From Flavobacterium nackdongense (GTDB lineage: Bacteria; Bacteroidota; Bacteroidia; Flavobacteriales; Flavobacteriaceae), in NCBI RefSeq assembly GCF_004355225.1, contig NZ_CP037933.1:3224001-3288000 (forward strand): DNA of 64,000 nucleotides. The letters run 5' to 3'. Numbering within the stretch: the stretch's first letter is position 1; each line of letters starts with the position of its first letter. The notes under the pieces are model-generated. The model was given only the letters and a program-made list of their open reading frames with translations. It searched no databases and was not told the DNA's origin. Shown piece by piece: positions 60,604-64,000 of this stretch. The translations under genes were made by a program, and so were the position numbers.

Positions 60604-62040
60604 ATGCTTTTCAATTCCCTATCCTTTTTACTGTTTCTTCCCATTGTTTTTGCACTCTATTGGTGGGTGAATAAAAAAGGTCTGCAGCTCCAAAATTTCT
60701 TATTGTTATTGGCGAGTTATTTCTTTTATGCTTGTTGGGATTGGCGATTTCTTTTTCTATTGCTTTTTTCTACAGCCTTGGATTATTTCACTGGAATACA
60801 AATGGTGGAAGCCAAAAATCAAGGACGTAAAAAGGTTTGGTTTTGGTTGAGTATAATTGTGAATCTTGGTTTTCTAGGGGTTTTTAAATACTATAATTTC
60901 TTTGCCGATTCTTTTGCCGAAACGCTTTTTGGATTGGGATTTCAAGCTAATTTTTGGACCTTGCAAGTGATATTGCCTGTTGGGATTTCCTTTTACACCT
61001 TTCACGGACTGTCCTATGTTATTGATATATACAAAGGAAGAATTCAGCCCGAAAGGAATATCATTACCTATTCGCTTTTTGTAGCATATTTTCCCTTGTT
61101 GGTGGCTGGGCCTATTGAAAGAGCGACGCACTTATTGCCGCAAATAAAGAAAAGACGATTTTTTGATTATCCGAAAGCCGTCGATGGGATGCATCAAATC
61201 ACGTGGGGATTGTTTAAGAAAGTGGTTATTGCCGACAATTGTGCCTTGTATGCTAATGACATTTTCGATCATTATCAGTCGATGAATTCTTTGTCCTTAA
61301 TTTTAGGGGCTATTTATTTTGCTTTCCAGATTTATGGTGATTTTAGTGGTTATTCAGATATCGCTTTAGGAACCTCTAAATTGTTCGGAATCGATTTATT
61401 GCGTAATTTTAATTACCCTTATTTTTCGCGAGATATTGCCGAGTTTTGGCGCCGTTGGCATATTTCATTGTCCTCGTGGTTTCGGGATTATTTGTATATT
61501 CCCCTTGGCGGAAGTCAAGGCGGGATGATGATGAAAATTCGGAATACCTTTATTATTTTCCTAGTCAGTGGTTTTTGGCACGGGGCAAATTGGACATTTT
61601 TGGTTTGGGGAGCTTTGCACGCTATGTTCTTCTTACCGCTTTTGATTACACAAAATAATAGAAATAATATTGAATCTGTAGCCAAAGGAAAATCTTGGCC
61701 AACAATACAAGAATTTATGGCAATGCTACTTACCTTTGGTTTAACGGCTTTTGCCTGGATCTTTTTTCGAGCTAAAACAGTTTCAGAGGCAATAGACTAT
61801 ATCAAAAATATATTCCGATTTAATTTGGAAGGCGGCATTCAGTTTTTAGATTTCGAACGCTATTCAGTTGAATTACTGATGCTATTGGGCTTGTTTATTA
61901 TTGTCGAATGGAATGCAAGAGAACAGGAACATCCCATCAATGGAAAATGGGCAAAACTAAAAGCATTGGTAATACTGACTGCAATTTTGATTTTAGGTGT
62001 TTTTTCTAGTCCAAGTGATTTTATTTATTTCCAGTTTTAG
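60604..62040 (+). CDS. MBOAT-family O-acyltransferase (AlgI-like)
   Basis: 478 residues with about 10-11 membrane segments. FPLLVAGPIERATHLLPQI, FAFQIYGDFSGYSDIALGTSKLFGI, FWRRWHISLSSWFRDYLYIPLGG and the catalytic His in FLVSGFWHGANWTFLVWGALH define the AlgI/DltB branch. It should carry acyl groups across the inner membrane to acylate the exported glycan. It is fused head-to-tail, without a gap, to its partner gene. Confidence 0.92.
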   Translation: MLFNSLSFLLFLPIVFALYWWVNKKGLQLQNFLLLLASYFFYACWDWRFLFLLLFSTALDYFTGIQMVEAKNQGRKKVWFWLSIIVNLGFLGVFKYYNFFADSFAETLFGLGFQANFWTLQVILPVGISFYTFHGLSYVIDIYKGRIQPERNIITYSLFVAYFPLLVAGPIERATHLLPQIKKRRFFDYPKAVDGMHQITWGLFKKVVIADNCALYANDIFDHYQSMNSLSLILGAIYFAFQIYGDFSGYSDIALGTSKLFGIDLLRNFNYPYFSRDIAEFWRRWHISLSSWFRDYLYIPLGGSQGGMMMKIRNTFIIFLVSGFWHGANWTFLVWGALHAMFFLPLLITQNNRNNIESVAKGKSWPTIQEFMAMLLTFGLTAFAWIFFRAKTVSEAIDYIKNIFRFNLEGGIQFLDFERYSVELLMLLGLFIIVEWNAREQEHPINGKWAKLKALVILTAILILGVFSSPSDFIYFQF

Positions 62041-62940
62041 ATGAAAAAATTTATTAAATATTGCGTTGGTGGTTTTTTAGCGATTCTACTACTTATGTTA
62101 GTGTTGGATATTGTTTACACCAAGATTTACGAAACATCTTATCCTAGAAGTAAGTTTCAGTATTTTAGAAGTTTAAAAAACAAGAAAGTCGATTATATTT
62201 TCATAGGTTCTCCAAGGGTTGAAAATGGGATTGTGCCATCAATAATTCAAGACAAAACAGGTAAAACGGCTGCTAATCTTGGGTGGCAAGCGGCCAAGTT
62301 GGGGGATATTTATACCGTCCTGCAATTAATCAAAGAGTACAACATCCATTATGACAAAATCTTGATTCAAGTGGATTATATTTATAATATGGTAGAAGGA
62401 CATTCTAATATTTTTGAATATGAAATGATGCCATTTGTAAGGGAAAATAACATAACTAGAGAATATTTGAATAGATTTGTTGAAAATTCAGATGCCAATT
62501 ATTATATCCCTTTTTACAGGTATTGTAACAATGATTTGAAACTGGGATTCAGGGAGATTTTTGCAAACAGTATTCACAAAAAAAACAATGTTGCAACACA
62601 TAAAGGGTATGTCGCCTTGCACGGAAATTCATTGAAATTAGAGGGGGCATTGCCAAAAGAAATTTTAAATAAAAATGCAATTCTAGACAGTATTCAGTCT
62701 TTTATAAAACAAAACAAGATGGAAGTCTTTTTTTATTGTGCTCCATTTTGCAAGAATAACCAGAACACGGAATTCACAACAGAACTAGCAAAGAAAATTC
62801 CGGGTTTTCGGGATTTTTCAGGTGTTATTGCTGATGATAGGATGTTTCAAAATTGCAATCATTTGAATGATAATGGCGCAAAACGATTTACGGAGATTAT
62901 TACAGAGGAAGTGTTGATGAAAAATAACGAAAAGCATTAA
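62041..62940 (+). CDS. Periplasmic SGNH-like partner of the MBOAT acyltransferase
   Basis: 299 residues. One N-terminal membrane anchor (about 5-26), then an extracytoplasmic domain with IFIGSPRVENGIVP, in the place of the GDS/GSSR serine block, and CNHLNDNGAKRFTEII, in the place of the C-terminal His block of SGNH/AlgJ-DltD-like proteins. This type of gene normally follows AlgI-like genes and completes acyl transfer in the periplasm. The motif match is partial. Confidence 0.72.
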   Translation: MKKFIKYCVGGFLAILLLMLVLDIVYTKIYETSYPRSKFQYFRSLKNKKVDYIFIGSPRVENGIVPSIIQDKTGKTAANLGWQAAKLGDIYTVLQLIKEYNIHYDKILIQVDYIYNMVEGHSNIFEYEMMPFVRENNITREYLNRFVENSDANYYIPFYRYCNNDLKLGFREIFANSIHKKNNVATHKGYVALHGNSLKLEGALPKEILNKNAILDSIQSFIKQNKMEVFFYCAPFCKNNQNTEFTTELAKKIPGFRDFSGVIADDRMFQNCNHLNDNGAKRFTEIITEEVLMKNNEKH

Positions 62941-62979
62941 ACTAGGAGAAAAATGATGATATATTAAATTATAAACTAA

Positions 62980-63771
62980 ATGCAACATAGAGTACTTTTG
63001 ATCAATTATGCGAATGCTGTTTTTCGTAAAAGTCAAATAAAAAACAGTAAAACAGGTCGCGCAATTGGAGGATTTAAGGAAGTCATCTCCTATATTGCAA
63101 AAGATGTAGATGTGGCATTTCGCAGAAAACACGCCGCCATATTGAAACAAGAAAAAGGGGACGGTTATTTTTTATGGAAACCTTATTTTATTAAAAAAGC
63201 TTTAGACCTTTTAGAGGATGGTGATTATTTGTTTTATTGTGATTCAGGTGTTTATTTTATAGATTCGGTAGCTGAATTTGTGTCCTTTTGTACCACCAAG
63301 AAACAAGATATTTTTCCCTTCGAATTGATCCATTACGAAAGGGTTTGGACTAAAAGAGATGCTTTTGTGTTAATGGATTGCGATAAGGAACGATATTACA
63401 ATACGAAGCAGCGATTGGCCAGTTTTACAATGATTAGAAAATCTGATTTTTCCTGTAAATTTGTCGATGAGTGGTTGCATTATGCTCAAGACGAACGGAT
63501 TTTGACCGATATCGACAATCAATGTGGCTTAGACAATTACGAAGGTTTTACACAAAACAGATACGACCAGTCTGTTTTTAGCCTTTTGACCAAAAAGTAC
63601 GAAATTGAAGCCTATCGTGATCCATCACAATTCGGAACCGTAATTGGCGAGCTGTATCCTGATTCGAATTATAAACCCTTTTTGTATCATACTCGTAAGC
63701 GAAATTATCCTTTTTATGTGGAATGGAAAAAATATTTGAGTCGAAAATTTTCTAGTATAATTAAGCAATAA
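62980..63771 (+). CDS. Glycosyltransferase-like protein of capsule loci
   Basis: 263 residues. GDGYFLWKPYFIKKALDLLEDGDYLFYCDSGVYF contains a WKPY block and a YCDSG motif in the place of DxD, as in small GT-A-like proteins of polysaccharide loci. RYYNTKQRLASFTMIRKS and DNYEGFTQNRYDQSVFSLL follow. I cannot give a CAZy family with confidence. Confidence 0.6.
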   Translation: MQHRVLLINYANAVFRKSQIKNSKTGRAIGGFKEVISYIAKDVDVAFRRKHAAILKQEKGDGYFLWKPYFIKKALDLLEDGDYLFYCDSGVYFIDSVAEFVSFCTTKKQDIFPFELIHYERVWTKRDAFVLMDCDKERYYNTKQRLASFTMIRKSDFSCKFVDEWLHYAQDERILTDIDNQCGLDNYEGFTQNRYDQSVFSLLTKKYEIEAYRDPSQFGTVIGELYPDSNYKPFLYHTRKRNYPFYVEWKKYLSRKFSSIIKQ

Positions 63772-63852
63772 GTTTAAGTGAACAATAGATATCAATGAAA
63801 AAGCTGGGGATAGTATGTGTCGTTTTCAGTTTTAGTATTTAATGAAATTTTT

Positions 63853-64000
63853 ATGTTAACCGTTTCTAATTACCATTATATCCGCGAAAATTTTGCAACA
63901 CCTTATCCCAGTATATTTGGTGTAACTCCTTGCGACTTTAGAAAACAATTATTGATGCTAAAAAACGAAGGAGATTTTATAGAACCCAAGTATCTCGTAG
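63853..64000 (+). CDS. Polysaccharide deacetylase-like protein, 5' end (partial)
   Basis: The frame opens at ATG 63853 and leaves the window open. MLTVSNYHYIRENFATPYPS, then IFGVTPCDFRKQLLMLK, resembles the start of NodB-type deacetylases found at the edges of capsule loci. Only 49 codons are seen, so the catalytic motifs are not visible. Confidence 0.6.
   Translation, partial: MLTVSNYHYIRENFATPYPSIFGVTPCDFRKQLLMLKNEGDFIEPKYLV

Noticed and set aside
1..64000. tRNA, rRNA, integrase or complete IS element
   Set aside because: None was seen. The mobile signals are limited to a MITE-like element, palindromic repeats and gene relics.

Overview
The window reads as the chromosome of a Bacteroidota bacterium, most likely a Flavobacterium or close relative. 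The DNA is AT-rich. Many genes are preceded by the Bacteroidota -7 box TAnnTTTG instead of a sigma70 promoter. The first intact gene is an UpxY/NusG-like antiterminator of the kind that heads Bacteroidota polysaccharide operons, and the gaps hold repeats typical of flavobacteria. Nearly everything on the + strand builds, modifies or exports surface polysaccharide. The only convincing minus-strand gene is a CpsB-type phosphatase.

Region 1 (1-25.5 kb) is a Wzx/Wzy-type locus. It holds the 3' end of rfbB, an UpxY antiterminator, the Wza-like exporter, a kinase-less Wzz/Wzc-like copolymerase, a flippase, a polymerase, two glycosyltransferases, AsnB, a GNAT acetyltransferase, a polysaccharide deacetylase, a second polymerase-like membrane protein, a GT4 enzyme and a PglC-type initiating sugar transferase. 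Next come KAS III, ACP and ketoreductase genes, then PglD- and PglE-like genes, rfbC-rfbD-rfbA and a PglF-like dehydratase. Together they predict a dTDP-L-rhamnose branch and a QuiNAc4N/bacillosamine-type 4-amino sugar whose amine may carry a custom hydroxyacyl group. A duplicated tail of the sugar-transferase gene shows that the KAS-ACP-reductase cassette was inserted as a unit.

Region 2 (25.9-38.9 kb) starts and ends as an ABC exporter: Wzm permease at 27.4 kb and Wzt ATPase at 37.6 kb. The 9.3 kb between them is an accessory island holding a DUF4143 ATPase, an MNT/HEPN pair with a damaged toxin start, a DUF4160/DUF2442 pair, VapBC, a DUF6934 gene with a 53-residue partner, an FkbM methyltransferase, a GT2 enzyme and a zinc-ribbon methyltransferase. 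The spacers contain intergenic repeats, gene fragments and a repeated promoter-like module. Another DUF4143 ATPase lies just upstream of Wzm.

Region 3 (38.9-52.7 kb) is a run of acyltransferase, methyltransferase, SDR and many glycosyltransferase genes (GT2, GT4, GT10). It includes a mosaic glycosyltransferase pseudogene, a third DUF4143 ATPase and a roughly 195-bp MITE-like palindromic element. A strong terminator closes it at 52.74 kb.

Region 4 (52.9-64 kb) starts with a fourth DUF4143 ATPase. A CMP-nonulosonate (sialic or legionaminic acid-like) module follows: cytidylyltransferase, synthase, hydrolysing 2-epimerase, an SDR, a PtmE-like nucleotidyltransferase and a LegB-like dehydratase. 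Then come an MBOAT acyltransferase with its partner, a glycosyltransferase-like gene and the start of a polysaccharide deacetylase cut by the window end. No aminotransferase or N-acetyltransferase of the legionaminate type lies in this module. No tRNA, rRNA, CRISPR array or complete insertion sequence was seen.
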